DNA of 64,000 nucleotides from Akkermansia sp. (GTDB lineage: Bacteria > Verrucomicrobiota > Verrucomicrobiia > Verrucomicrobiales > Akkermansiaceae): contig JAFZGW010000002.1 of assembly GCA_017555205.1 (NCBI GenBank), forward strand, positions 1 to 64,000. The letters are read 5' to 3'. A model generated the notes under the pieces. It did no database searches. It saw nothing but the letters and a program-made list of their open reading frames with translations, and had not been told where the DNA came from. This document shows, piece by piece, positions 26,046-34,112 of this stretch. Each line of letters starts with the position of its first letter. Position 1 is the stretch's first letter. The position numbers and the translations under genes are program-made.

Positions 26046-26555
26046 TCAGTTATCGTTAGAATCTGATTTTTCTTGCGGTTCTTCTTTCTTCTCCTCATCT
26101 TCAGACTCTTCATCGTCATCGAGGAGCGATTCATAAGTGCCACTGGCCACAACATTGTAAGGCACAACCTTAGCAGAGGGAACGCTCTCAACCTTTGCTC
26201 TTTCAGGAGCCACCTGTTCCACAATCGGCGTATTTACCGAAGCAACAGCCTTGGGAACGCCACCATCTGGCTGCCCATTCATGAGAGCGACCACAACAAA
26301 CACGAGTGCAAAAAGTGATGTTGCCGCCATGGCCAAACGTCGAACGCCGATATTTTCGAAAAACTGTGCAACATGTTCCCACAAGCGTGCACGAGCCGGC
26401 ATAGTCACATTGTTTACAGCCAGACGACGTTTAAACTCCTCAAGGAAACGCCCTTCGAAATCAGCCTCCGGAGCGGGCTCAACCCTAAGCAGGGATAGCA
26501 TCTTTATAATCTTCTCTTCCTCCTCCGGGGTGATATCGTTTCTCTTCTTGTTCAT
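26046..26555 (-). CDS. Single-pass membrane protein with acidic tail, anti-sigma-like
   Basis: A 169-residue protein. The N-terminal 65 residues are charged and helical (PEEEEKIIKMLSLLRVEPAPEADFEGRFLEEFKRRL). The segment after them (LARLWEH-type ARARLWEHVAQFFENIGVRR) leads into a transmembrane helix at about 73-93 (LAMAATSLFALVFVVVALM). The outside part ends in a very acidic, disordered tail (LLDDDEESEDEEKKEEPQEK). This layout resembles single-pass anti-sigma or regulatory proteins, but no zinc anti-sigma motif is visible, so the function stays unknown. It is the first gene of the cluster; a -10 candidate TACAAT ends 9 nt before the ATG. Confidence 0.7.
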   Translation of the reverse strand: MNKKRNDITPEEEEKIIKMLSLLRVEPAPEADFEGRFLEEFKRRLAVNNVTMPARARLWEHVAQFFENIGVRRLAMAATSLFALVFVVVALMNGQPDGGVPKAVASVNTPIVEQVAPERAKVESVPSAKVVPYNVVASGTYESLLDDDEESEDEEKKEEPQEKSDSNDN

Positions 26556-26676
26556 AACTGTGAGATTGTAGCGTTCACATTTATTGACGACAGTCTAGTC
26601 AAATATGTTCAAAAAAAATATAAAAAAACTGATTTTAGCTATTCCGGGATGAAAAAAATAGGCGTTCGGAGTGTAC

Positions 26677-27729
26677 TCAGAGTAGCGGTTGAGGCTTTCT
26701 ATACAATATATCGGAAGCATTTTCGGCCAACCAATCACGGATGAGCGCCATTCCGTGCGCAATCTGAGCGGAGCGATGAGTTCGCGTATCGGCTACGATA
26801 GCCTGCATGTCATCTACATCATATAGCTTAATTCCCGACAGGTCAGCACATGCCGGGTCTACATTTCTGGGCACGGAAAGGTCGACCAGCAAAAGCATGC
26901 GCCCATTGCGAGCAGTCAGAACCTCCTGCAATACACCTGGAGAAACAACATATACAGGAGAGGCTGTAGATACGATAACAATGTCTATTTGTTCGAGGTA
27001 AGGCACCCATTCCGAAAAACGGATAACCCGCCCGCCGACTTGTTCAGCCAGTGCTACAGCGCGGTCGTAGGAACGGTTTGCCACAAAAATACTTTCCGCC
27101 CCACGCGAGCGCAAACTTCTGGCTGTACTACGGGCAATTTCCCCTGCACCGACAACTAACACCTTAGCGCCGGCAAGCTCTCCAAGAGACTGACAAGCCA
27201 ATTGCACGGCTACAGCCCCCATAGAGGTAGGTCCACTGGTTACAGTTGTCCGGGTGCGTACTTTTTTACCAATGGTAAATACGCGTTGGAAAGTGCGATT
27301 AGCTGCGGTTGAGGTAGAACCGGCGGCCAGCGCTGCGCGATATGCATCTTTCAACTGTCCGAAGATTTCGGTCTCTCCCACAACCATGGAATCCAGACCG
27401 GCTGCAACAACGGCCAAGTGCTCAAGAGCCGACTCTGCACAGAAGTTATAAAAACAGGCAGAAAGCGACTCTGCAAGAGTAGCGGAACCGAAAAAATGAT
27501 TCATGATGTTGCGCTGAGCAAGTTCCGGCTCGCGGCTCCAATAGTAGATTTCAGTTCGGTTGCAGGTCGAGAGCAGCACACACTCACTAACCCCGGGCAA
27601 TGCACAAATGGCAGCATTTGCCGCCTCCTGCCCACTACGCGGCACCGAGAATCTCTCCCGCACGGCGAGTGGTGCCGTGCGGTAATTGAGGCCCAAGCAG
27701 CAAAACTCAAGCTGGCAATCAGTGCTCAT
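26677..27729 (-). CDS. hemA: Glutamyl-tRNA reductase
   Basis: A 350-residue NADPH-dependent enzyme that makes glutamate-1-semialdehyde, the first committed step of C5-pathway haem synthesis. The catalytic cysteine lies in LLSTCNRTEIY. Other motifs are LGLNYRTAPLAVRE, AAGLDSMVVGETEIFGQLKDAY, the Rossmann motif VLVVGAGEIA and LLVDLSVPRNVDP. It is shorter than E. coli HemA, ending soon after the dimerisation helix begins. The start may be ATG 27729 or the ATG at 27741; 27729 gives an 11-nt overlap with the stop region of the upstream cobA-hemD gene, as seen in other pairs here. Confidence 0.93.
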   Translation of the reverse strand: MSTDCQLEFCCLGLNYRTAPLAVRERFSVPRSGQEAANAAICALPGVSECVLLSTCNRTEIYYWSREPELAQRNIMNHFFGSATLAESLSACFYNFCAESALEHLAVVAAGLDSMVVGETEIFGQLKDAYRAALAAGSTSTAANRTFQRVFTIGKKVRTRTTVTSGPTSMGAVAVQLACQSLGELAGAKVLVVGAGEIARSTARSLRSRGAESIFVANRSYDRAVALAEQVGGRVIRFSEWVPYLEQIDIVIVSTASPVYVVSPGVLQEVLTARNGRMLLLVDLSVPRNVDPACADLSGIKLYDVDDMQAIVADTRTHRSAQIAHGMALIRDWLAENASDILYRKPQPLL

Positions 27730-29257
27730 CCGCAAATCCATCAAGTATACTGTTTACAAAATCAGAGATGTTGTGCTTTTGGCTTTCAATGTGAGGCACA
27801 AGGCCATACTCGCGCAACGTGGCACTGGTCACGGGGCCGATACTGGCAATTCTGCACTCAGATGGCAGCGAAATTCCCATTGCCATGAAATGATGCACGG
27901 TGCTGGAGCTGGTAAAGGTGATAAGGTCCGCCCCCTCTGCCATCAATCGACCGCGAGCCCCCGTGGGGTCTTCTGTCTCAGGCACGGTATTATACGCGAC
28001 ACACTCATCAACAATAGCTTGCCGTTTCATGAGTTCCTTATAAACGACGTCGCGTCCCTTTTCGCTGTGAACCCAAAGCATGGTGACATTGGCCACACCG
28101 CCAAACTCATCAGCCTTGCGGTCGAACTCTGCTATCAATTCCTCGGCAACAGCCTTTTGCGGCATAATATCAACCATCAAGCCACGCTTTTTCAGCTCGG
28201 CAGCAGTCCCCGGCCCCACGGCAGCTATTCGCGCACCGCCCAGCTCGCGGATATCCTCGTAAACAGCGTAGAAAGCTTCGAAGAATTTGATAACCCCATT
28301 GGGGCTCGAAAAGATAAGCCAGTCGTAATGGGGACTATCAACTACCGCTGCGGCAAAATCATTCCGGTCAGTGGGGGGGACTATACGAATGGTCGGCAAT
28401 TCGAGCACTTCGGCTCCCTGCTCTTGCAATGCCGTAGAGAGCGAACTGGCCTGCTCCCTTGTGCGGGTGACAACCACCCGCTTGCCGGCCAAAGGACGAG
28501 GTTGAATAGCCGGTGCCAGTTCAGCCGCCAAGTTCACCACCTCTCCAATTACCACAACAGCAGGCGACGACAAACCGGCTTTTTCCACAGCATCCGCCAA
28601 CTCACAGACCGGAGCCTGCACACTGCGCTGACGTGAGGTAGTAGCCCACTGTACAACGGCTGCCGGGGTCGAGGGCGACAAACCGGCAGCGATAAGCTGC
28701 TGCAGGCTCTCGCGCAGGCGGCTCATCCCCATGAGCACAATGCGGGTTCCTCTTACGTTCGCAATAGCCTGAATATCAAGGCTACTCTCGGCTTTACCGG
28801 GCATTTCGTGGCCGGTAAATACGGTAAATTGAGAACTGATTCCCCGGTGGGTGACGGGTATACCCGCAGCCGCCGGCGCCGCAATAGCTGAGCTAATACC
28901 CGGCACAACCTCAAAGGGTACTCCGGCTTGTGCCAGTGCCATACCTTCTTCGCTACCTCGCCCGAAAACAAAAGGATCGCCCCCTTTCAAACGCACGGTG
29001 CAAGTATGGCGCAGTGCACAATCAACCAGCAGGGCGTTGATTTGTTCTTGCGGCATAGCATGGTTACCGGAGCGCTTCCCTACATAAATAGTCTCGCACC
29101 CCGAACGGCAAAGATTGAGCAATGCAGCATCCGCCAGCGCATCGTACACAACGCAATCAGCTTGTTTCAACAAGCGCTGTGCTTTCACCGTTATCAATTC
29201 CGGGTCACCGGGGCCACCCCCTACAAGATAAACTTTTCCTTTGCTTTCCTCTTTCAT
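27719..29257 (-). CDS. cobA-hemD: Fused uroporphyrinogen-III methyltransferase / uroporphyrinogen-III synthase
   Basis: A 512-residue two-domain enzyme. Residues about 8-250 are a SAM-dependent uroporphyrinogen-III C-methyltransferase (CobA/SirA): VYLVGGGPGDPELITVKA, VGKRSGNHAMPQEQIN, VRLKGGDPFVFGRGSEE and AGIPVTHRGISSQ. Residues about 255-505 are a HemD-type synthase: GKRVVVTRTREQASSL, DWLIFSSPNGVIKFFE, IAAVGPGTAAELKKRG and ITFTSSSTVHHF. The fusion makes uroporphyrinogen III and diverts it to precorrin-2 for sirohaem or cobalamin. hemA follows, overlapping by 11 nt. hemB and hemC are not in the window. Confidence 0.95.
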   Translation of the reverse strand: MKEESKGKVYLVGGGPGDPELITVKAQRLLKQADCVVYDALADAALLNLCRSGCETIYVGKRSGNHAMPQEQINALLVDCALRHTCTVRLKGGDPFVFGRGSEEGMALAQAGVPFEVVPGISSAIAAPAAAGIPVTHRGISSQFTVFTGHEMPGKAESSLDIQAIANVRGTRIVLMGMSRLRESLQQLIAAGLSPSTPAAVVQWATTSRQRSVQAPVCELADAVEKAGLSSPAVVVIGEVVNLAAELAPAIQPRPLAGKRVVVTRTREQASSLSTALQEQGAEVLELPTIRIVPPTDRNDFAAAVVDSPHYDWLIFSSPNGVIKFFEAFYAVYEDIRELGGARIAAVGPGTAAELKKRGLMVDIMPQKAVAEELIAEFDRKADEFGGVANVTMLWVHSEKGRDVVYKELMKRQAIVDECVAYNTVPETEDPTGARGRLMAEGADLITFTSSSTVHHFMAMGISLPSECRIASIGPVTSATLREYGLVPHIESQKHNISDFVNSILDGFADEH

Positions 29258-29279
29258 ATTATCAGCTCAGATTGTACAA

Positions 29280-30242
29280 TCAGTATGGAAGGGATACAGC
29301 GGCAGGCTCCCCCCCGATAACAGCCTCACCCACCCCGGCTGAGGGAGTATTCGGCATGCCGGCGCCATTCATCTGCTGCGGAGTCTCCACCTCTGCGGCA
29401 TGTTCAGTCTTGCTTTCGCCGGCAGCCCTACGCCCCATCTCGATAAGCTGTGAGACAGTCACCAGCTTGAACCCGCGAGCCTGCAATCCTACTACAACCT
29501 CTTCTACAGCTCTCAGGGTCGATGCATGTATATCATGCAACAGAATAATAGAACCGGGTTGAGCCTTCCCCACTGCTCGGCTCACCACCTTATCAACACC
29601 GGGGTGTTGCCAATCGCGTGTATCAACATCCCACAGCACGGCATGCATGCCGTAGTCATTGTACACCATATCCACTAGGTCAGAATTGATTGCACCATAC
29701 GGCGGGCGCATGGTAGTAGGGTAAAAACCTGTAGCGGATTTAATGATGTCACCGGTACGCTCAATTTCACGTTTAACAGTTTCGCGACCGGCTGTAGTCA
29801 TTTTAATATGGCTGTAAGTATGGTTAGCTATCTCATGCCCCTCAGCCGCTGCACGAGCAAGGATAGACGGATTGCGCACGGCGTTCTCGCCCAATACAAA
29901 GAAGGTAGCGCGAGCGCCATGCCGTTGCAAAATATCAAGCACCTGCGGTGTGTATGCCGAGCTGGGGCCATCGTCAAATGTAAGTGCCACATACTTGCCG
30001 GGTACACTTACATGTGAAACTCGGGAACCCGGCTTGCGGGGAACAAACGGACGCTCAGGACGCTCGGGGACAATCGGCTTGGCAACGGGCTTTTCCTCCT
30101 CCGCACCGGTCTTCGGCTCAGAAGTAGGAAGAGTAGCGCCCTCAACAGGCAACACATTTACCTTGGGCAGTTGTGACTGCTGGGTACAGGCTGCCACAGC
30201 CAAGGTAATGAGGAAAATAATAAATCTTTGTGCAGTCATCAT
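29280..30242 (-). CDS. Polysaccharide deacetylase lipoprotein (NodB domain)
   Basis: A 320-residue carbohydrate esterase family 4 protein. A lipoprotein signal (lipobox VAAC, lipidated C19) precedes a Pro-rich linker (about 25-75). The NodB domain follows: YVALTFDDGPSSAYT (catalytic and metal aspartates), HEIANHTYSH (metal histidines), RPPYGAIN and ILLHDIHAST. All five CE4 motifs are recognisable, so it should be active, most likely removing acetyl groups from peptidoglycan or another envelope glycan. The C-terminus is low complexity. It lies 22 nt upstream of cobA-hemD on the same strand, with a good promoter in front. Confidence 0.9.
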   Translation of the reverse strand: MMTAQRFIIFLITLAVAACTQQSQLPKVNVLPVEGATLPTSEPKTGAEEEKPVAKPIVPERPERPFVPRKPGSRVSHVSVPGKYVALTFDDGPSSAYTPQVLDILQRHGARATFFVLGENAVRNPSILARAAAEGHEIANHTYSHIKMTTAGRETVKREIERTGDIIKSATGFYPTTMRPPYGAINSDLVDMVYNDYGMHAVLWDVDTRDWQHPGVDKVVSRAVGKAQPGSIILLHDIHASTLRAVEEVVVGLQARGFKLVTVSQLIEMGRRAAGESKTEHAAEVETPQQMNGAGMPNTPSAGVGEAVIGGEPAAVSLPY

Positions 30243-30259
30243 GGAACGTTCGTGTGGTT

Positions 30260-30288
30260 ATTCTACCCGTGCAGCCTGCTTTTGGCAA
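30260..30288 (-). promoter_or_regulatory. Promoter of the deacetylase-cobA/hemD-hemA group
   Basis: Minus strand: TTGCCA (30288-30283), 17-bp spacer, TAGAAT (30265-30260), 17 nt to the ATG at 30242. The predicted leader is about 11 nt. Confidence 0.7.
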
Positions 30289-30349
30289 CCACTTTTGAAG
30301 TCATGACATACGAGAGCCCACGAGAAGCAAAAAAAACAAGGATTAACAC

Positions 30350-30378
30350 TTGCCCATAGAAAGATACTGTGGTAGCAT
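30350..30378 (+). promoter_or_regulatory. Leaderless promoter of dusB
   Basis: TTGCCC (30350-30355), 17-bp spacer, TAGCAT (30373-30378), six bases GCACAC, then the ATG at 30385. The expected +1 coincides with the A of the start codon. Confidence 0.65.
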
Positions 30379-30384
30379 GCACAC

Positions 30385-31359
30385 ATGTCGCTGCCTTGGT
30401 TTGATAATCAATTTCCGCTGTACCTAGCTCCTATGGCCGGAGTGACAGACCCCATCTTCCGAACGCTGTGCAAAGAGGCGGGTGCAGATGTGATGGAAAC
30501 CGAATTTGTCTCGGCTGAAGGAGTGCTGCAAGCATGGCAGCGCAACCGCCGCTATGTGGAATTCGAGCAGCAACACCGCCCGTTGGGTATTCAGATTTTC
30601 GGCTCTGTCCCCGAACATGCAGCGGCAGCCGCGCGTATTATTGTGGATGCGATGCAGCCGGATTTTCTGGATATCAATGCCGGCTGCCCCGTACCCAAGG
30701 TAGTGGGTAAAAACGGCGGTTCTTCCCTGCTGCGAGACTTACCCCTGTTGCAGCGTTTAGCCGCTGCCGTGGTAAAAGAACTGGGCAACGACTGCCCGGT
30801 AACCACCAAAATACGACTGGGTTGGGATGCTCAGAACATCTGCGCGCCGGAGGCCGTCGTGCGCCTGCAGGATGCCGGGGTGCAGGCAATTGCTATACAT
30901 GGCCGCACACGCTCACAGCAATACGGTGGACAGGCAGACTGGGGGATGATAGACCACTGTGCACGCTTAGTGCAAATACCTGTTATCGGCAATGGTGATA
31001 TCAGCAGCCCGGAAGACGTGCAACGCGCCCGCGAAACGACAGCCGTAGCCGGGGTTATGATAGGACGCGCCGCAATGAATGCCCCTTGGTTGTTCAGCCG
31101 CGCCAAAAGTTACCTTCAGACCGGGGAAATTCCCCCCGAGCCCACTGCCGCTCAAAAACTCGATTTCATGCTGCGGCATACCCGCATGGCCATCGAAAGC
31201 ATGCACTATGGCGATGAATTGGTAACTATGCGCGCCATGCGTGCCCGCCTGCTGGCCTACGCCAAAGGCATACCCGGCAGCAAGGCTCTACGGCCTACAC
31301 TGGCCAGGGTCAGCTCGCTGGCTGAGTTACAGGAAATTCTGAATCCCCTGTATAGCTAA
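30385..31359 (+). CDS. dusB: tRNA-dihydrouridine synthase, DusB type
   Basis: A 324-residue FMN enzyme that reduces uridines in tRNA. It opens FPLYLAPMAGVTDPIFRTLC and has the catalytic-loop motif NAGCPVPKVVGKNGGSSLL with the active-site cysteine, then TTKIRLGWD, AIHGRTRSQQYGGQADW, IPVIGNGDI and GVMIGRAAMNAPWLF. The order and spacing fit DusB rather than DusA or DusC. It is transcribed alone and is convergent with the unknown gene at 31369, with only 9 nt between the stops. Confidence 0.94.
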   Translation: MSLPWFDNQFPLYLAPMAGVTDPIFRTLCKEAGADVMETEFVSAEGVLQAWQRNRRYVEFEQQHRPLGIQIFGSVPEHAAAAARIIVDAMQPDFLDINAGCPVPKVVGKNGGSSLLRDLPLLQRLAAAVVKELGNDCPVTTKIRLGWDAQNICAPEAVVRLQDAGVQAIAIHGRTRSQQYGGQADWGMIDHCARLVQIPVIGNGDISSPEDVQRARETTAVAGVMIGRAAMNAPWLFSRAKSYLQTGEIPPEPTAAQKLDFMLRHTRMAIESMHYGDELVTMRAMRARLLAYAKGIPGSKALRPTLARVSSLAELQEILNPLYS

Positions 31360-31368
31360 AACCACCCT

Positions 31369-32184
31369 TCAGCCCAGCTCCAAGTCAGGTGTAAGAGCTC
31401 GTGTCACAGTGTCATGCAGTTCGACCATGGGGTCGCGCAACGGACCGCCGAACGTATCTATCAATCGGCAAACACCCAATCCGGCCGTTGCAGCATTGTA
31501 TGCAGCAATCCAATCCTGAGCCGCCTGCCGGGTTGAGCTCGGATTTGGGTAGCGTTTCAGCCCCCTATAGAAAGGCTTTGGCGACAACCTGGCCCGCCAG
31601 CATAGCTGTTTACGGCACAATTTCACATAAAGCGGGTCAGCCTTCAGAGCGGCAAAGAGCTCGCTTTCACGAGCTGAGCCCACCGTTAACCCGGAGTCTC
31701 GCAAAATAACACGCCACCCGTGAGCTGTGCGGTACAAGCGTGCCGAAAGTTCGGGAGCTCGTGCACATAGTTTGCGAATAGCGGCAGAGAGTTGTTTCTG
31801 TTCCTTTGTCGGACTCGGGAAAAGCTTTGCCCATAAGCCCGGTCGAAAACGGTCTACATCTGCAAAGCATAGACTAACGGAATTGAGCACAAGGCAACCG
31901 TAGCGATTGCGCGTAATTATATTGCAGCTATCAGGCTGTTGCTCAATCGCTTCAAAAATTGTGGAAGCATAGGGAGAGCTACACTCATCGAGCCGACGCA
32001 GCTCAGCACGGAACAGCTCTACCGGCATGCCGGGAATACCCGCCAGAAAATCCTGCCACAAGCGAGCTCTTTGCTCCAGTCGCTGCTCAGCCTCTTGCTG
32101 AGAATCAGCGGATATCCCATGCAGTCGAACCTGCCGCCCTGCTATCAAGCGGCGTTCCCTAACCCAAAATTGAGGGATTTTCAT
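31369..32184 (-). CDS. Conserved hypothetical protein
   Basis: A 271-residue soluble, arginine-rich protein without signal peptide. I could not assign a family. Distinctive segments are RNRYGCLVLNSVSLCFADVDRF, LYRTAHGWRVILRDSGLTVGS and LCRKQLCWRARLSPKP. The second loosely resembles the RxxxGxR core of archaeo-eukaryotic primase-like folds, but this is weak. Eight or so cysteines are scattered and not paired as a metal site. It overlaps the upstream 643-residue gene by 4 nt and so is the last gene of the ABC exporter operon. Confidence 0.7.
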   Translation of the reverse strand: MKIPQFWVRERRLIAGRQVRLHGISADSQQEAEQRLEQRARLWQDFLAGIPGMPVELFRAELRRLDECSSPYASTIFEAIEQQPDSCNIITRNRYGCLVLNSVSLCFADVDRFRPGLWAKLFPSPTKEQKQLSAAIRKLCARAPELSARLYRTAHGWRVILRDSGLTVGSARESELFAALKADPLYVKLCRKQLCWRARLSPKPFYRGLKRYPNPSSTRQAAQDWIAAYNAATAGLGVCRLIDTFGGPLRDPMVELHDTVTRALTPDLELG

Positions 32185-34112
32185 AGATGTTCATTCGCTA
32201 AGGGGTGTACGGTATCCAGCACATCGCCGGCAAGAGAGCTTATAGCCGCGACCCTATTATCAACAATATCAAATATTGTGGCAGATATAATCTCGTCTCC
32301 CTGACACGCGAGCGCACACGGCCTACGCTGGCCCTGCCATTCTACCCCGGAAAGCAAAAATCTGATATTCTCAAGAGCACCGAGTCGTTGCCAGTTATCG
32401 AAACAAGCGCGCAAATGGCGCAGCAAATCCAAGCGGCTCCCCAACTGCACCCCGGCGGTTTCCGATTCATAATGAACATCCTCCCGAAGCAATTCCGCCA
32501 TCGCGCTGAAGTTTTGCGTAAGCATCATCTCGCCGAAAATCTGAGCAGCACGAGCCTCACTCAGCTGAGCCGCCGCCGGATAGTCAACATGCGAGCAAAA
32601 GCTCACCCCCGGCAATTCATACCCATGCTGCTCAACAGCCACCGCGTAACCGGCAGCCTCCGTTGTAAGCCGTACTGTCAGGAATAGCGCTGCGGAAGCC
32701 TGCGTTTCTGGAGCAACAGCCGGTGCCTGATTCGGGTATGAATCCGGCGCGTAGCATGTATACCCCATCTTGTCGGCCTTGCCATCCAGTACTGTATCTA
32801 CCAATACTAACAGATTTTCTCCTTGTGGGTCGGTCATGCGAAACTCCGGCACCCCACTGCGGAATAATGCCTTGAACGGCATACGCCACTTGCAACCGCT
32901 CGCCAACAAACCGCCGGCAGCCACTGCCACGGCCAACCCCATTGGCAACAACTCCTCTGCAATCGAAGGCTCAGCCGCAGGCTGAGTTTCCTCCACCGGC
33001 GGCACCACCAGCGCATCCGGCACAGCGTACAAGGTTCCGCCGGCACAAAATTGCTCTCCCTCAGCCGGTAAGGGAGATTCCGAATCATACACTGGGGCAT
33101 AAACATTCACCGTCTGCCCCCCTACCTGTGCCACGATGTGGCAGAGCGGAAGCCCACAGAATGAACAACGCTGAGCACTCTGTACCACAGCGACCAACCC
33201 ACCTTCTGCTGCCGCAACTTCGCCGGTTCGCAATTGGGTATAATGATTGCAGAGCAGGCTGAGCGACCAGCGGAAGCGCTGCCCGCATTTCAACAGGCCT
33301 GCAAACATCACCGCTTCTGCACACAGAGCACTGTATTCCGCCCCATCATCAGCCACCAACTTCACACGCCCCGGTTCACCCCCACCCCCGGTATGTGCCG
33401 CAAGCACCAGCTCATTCACTGCGTGCTCCGCCGCATAAAAATCAGCATAAAGGAGTTGTAAACGACCTTCCCTACTCCCTTGCAGCACGGTGAGCAACAG
33501 CGGGCTATCAGCCCCCGAACCTTTAATCTCGACCCCGTGCGGCAGATGTCCGGCATGAGCAACCCCCTCTACGACCGGGTATAAGGTCATGCCGCAATTG
33601 GCAGTTTCGCGTATCAGATTATTCTTTTTGAGCAGCCAGGCCGCACAGGGCATATCGGCCGAGGTTCCACGACGATACACAGTCGGCAGGAATTGCAGGG
33701 CTTCTGCGGAGCCGCCCCATGAGCCACTGCTGCCGACAACAACAAGCGGCATGGCCATGCAGCGCGCACGCACCCCACCCATACGCTGAACCACACAGGG
33801 CAGCACCAGCACTTTCCCCACGCCCTCTTGCTCACACTTGCGCATTTGCTCCGGGCTCAAGGCTGCCGGGGCGGCCATATTGCACACGCTGAGAACATAA
33901 ACCAGCGCAGTTACCCCATCGGCCTCCGCCCGGAAGTGCGCCATTTCGTGACCACCGGCAAGGCGGCGCACATGGCGCAGTCCGCATGCGCGCAGGTGTT
34001 TGCTCAATTCTGACTCACATTCCGCCAGTAGCAATTCCGCAGAAAGGGTACTGAGGCGAGCCAATGAAGGCTCGTCTTCAACACGACGGATAATGGTATA
34101 TTCATCTTTCAT
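32181..34112 (-). CDS. Large unknown protein with C-terminal NTF2-like domain
   Basis: A 643-residue protein in an operon with two ABC exporters. The start at MKDEYTII is chosen because it overlaps the exporter stop by 11 nt; a longer frame would run deep into the exporter gene. A CxxC pair lies in QRCSFCGLPL, and a hydrophobic stretch (MGLAVAVAAGGLLASG) may insert into membrane. The last 130 residues (FSAMAELLREDVHYESETAGVQLGSRLDLLRHL...ISATIFDIVDNRVAAISSL) look like an NTF2/SnoaL-type domain. No overall family was recognised. Functional linkage to the exporters is inferred from gene overlap only. Confidence 0.7.
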   Translation of the reverse strand: MKDEYTIIRRVEDEPSLARLSTLSAELLLAECESELSKHLRACGLRHVRRLAGGHEMAHFRAEADGVTALVYVLSVCNMAAPAALSPEQMRKCEQEGVGKVLVLPCVVQRMGGVRARCMAMPLVVVGSSGSWGGSAEALQFLPTVYRRGTSADMPCAAWLLKKNNLIRETANCGMTLYPVVEGVAHAGHLPHGVEIKGSGADSPLLLTVLQGSREGRLQLLYADFYAAEHAVNELVLAAHTGGGGEPGRVKLVADDGAEYSALCAEAVMFAGLLKCGQRFRWSLSLLCNHYTQLRTGEVAAAEGGLVAVVQSAQRCSFCGLPLCHIVAQVGGQTVNVYAPVYDSESPLPAEGEQFCAGGTLYAVPDALVVPPVEETQPAAEPSIAEELLPMGLAVAVAAGGLLASGCKWRMPFKALFRSGVPEFRMTDPQGENLLVLVDTVLDGKADKMGYTCYAPDSYPNQAPAVAPETQASAALFLTVRLTTEAAGYAVAVEQHGYELPGVSFCSHVDYPAAAQLSEARAAQIFGEMMLTQNFSAMAELLREDVHYESETAGVQLGSRLDLLRHLRACFDNWQRLGALENIRFLLSGVEWQGQRRPCALACQGDEIISATIFDIVDNRVAAISSLAGDVLDTVHPLANEHL

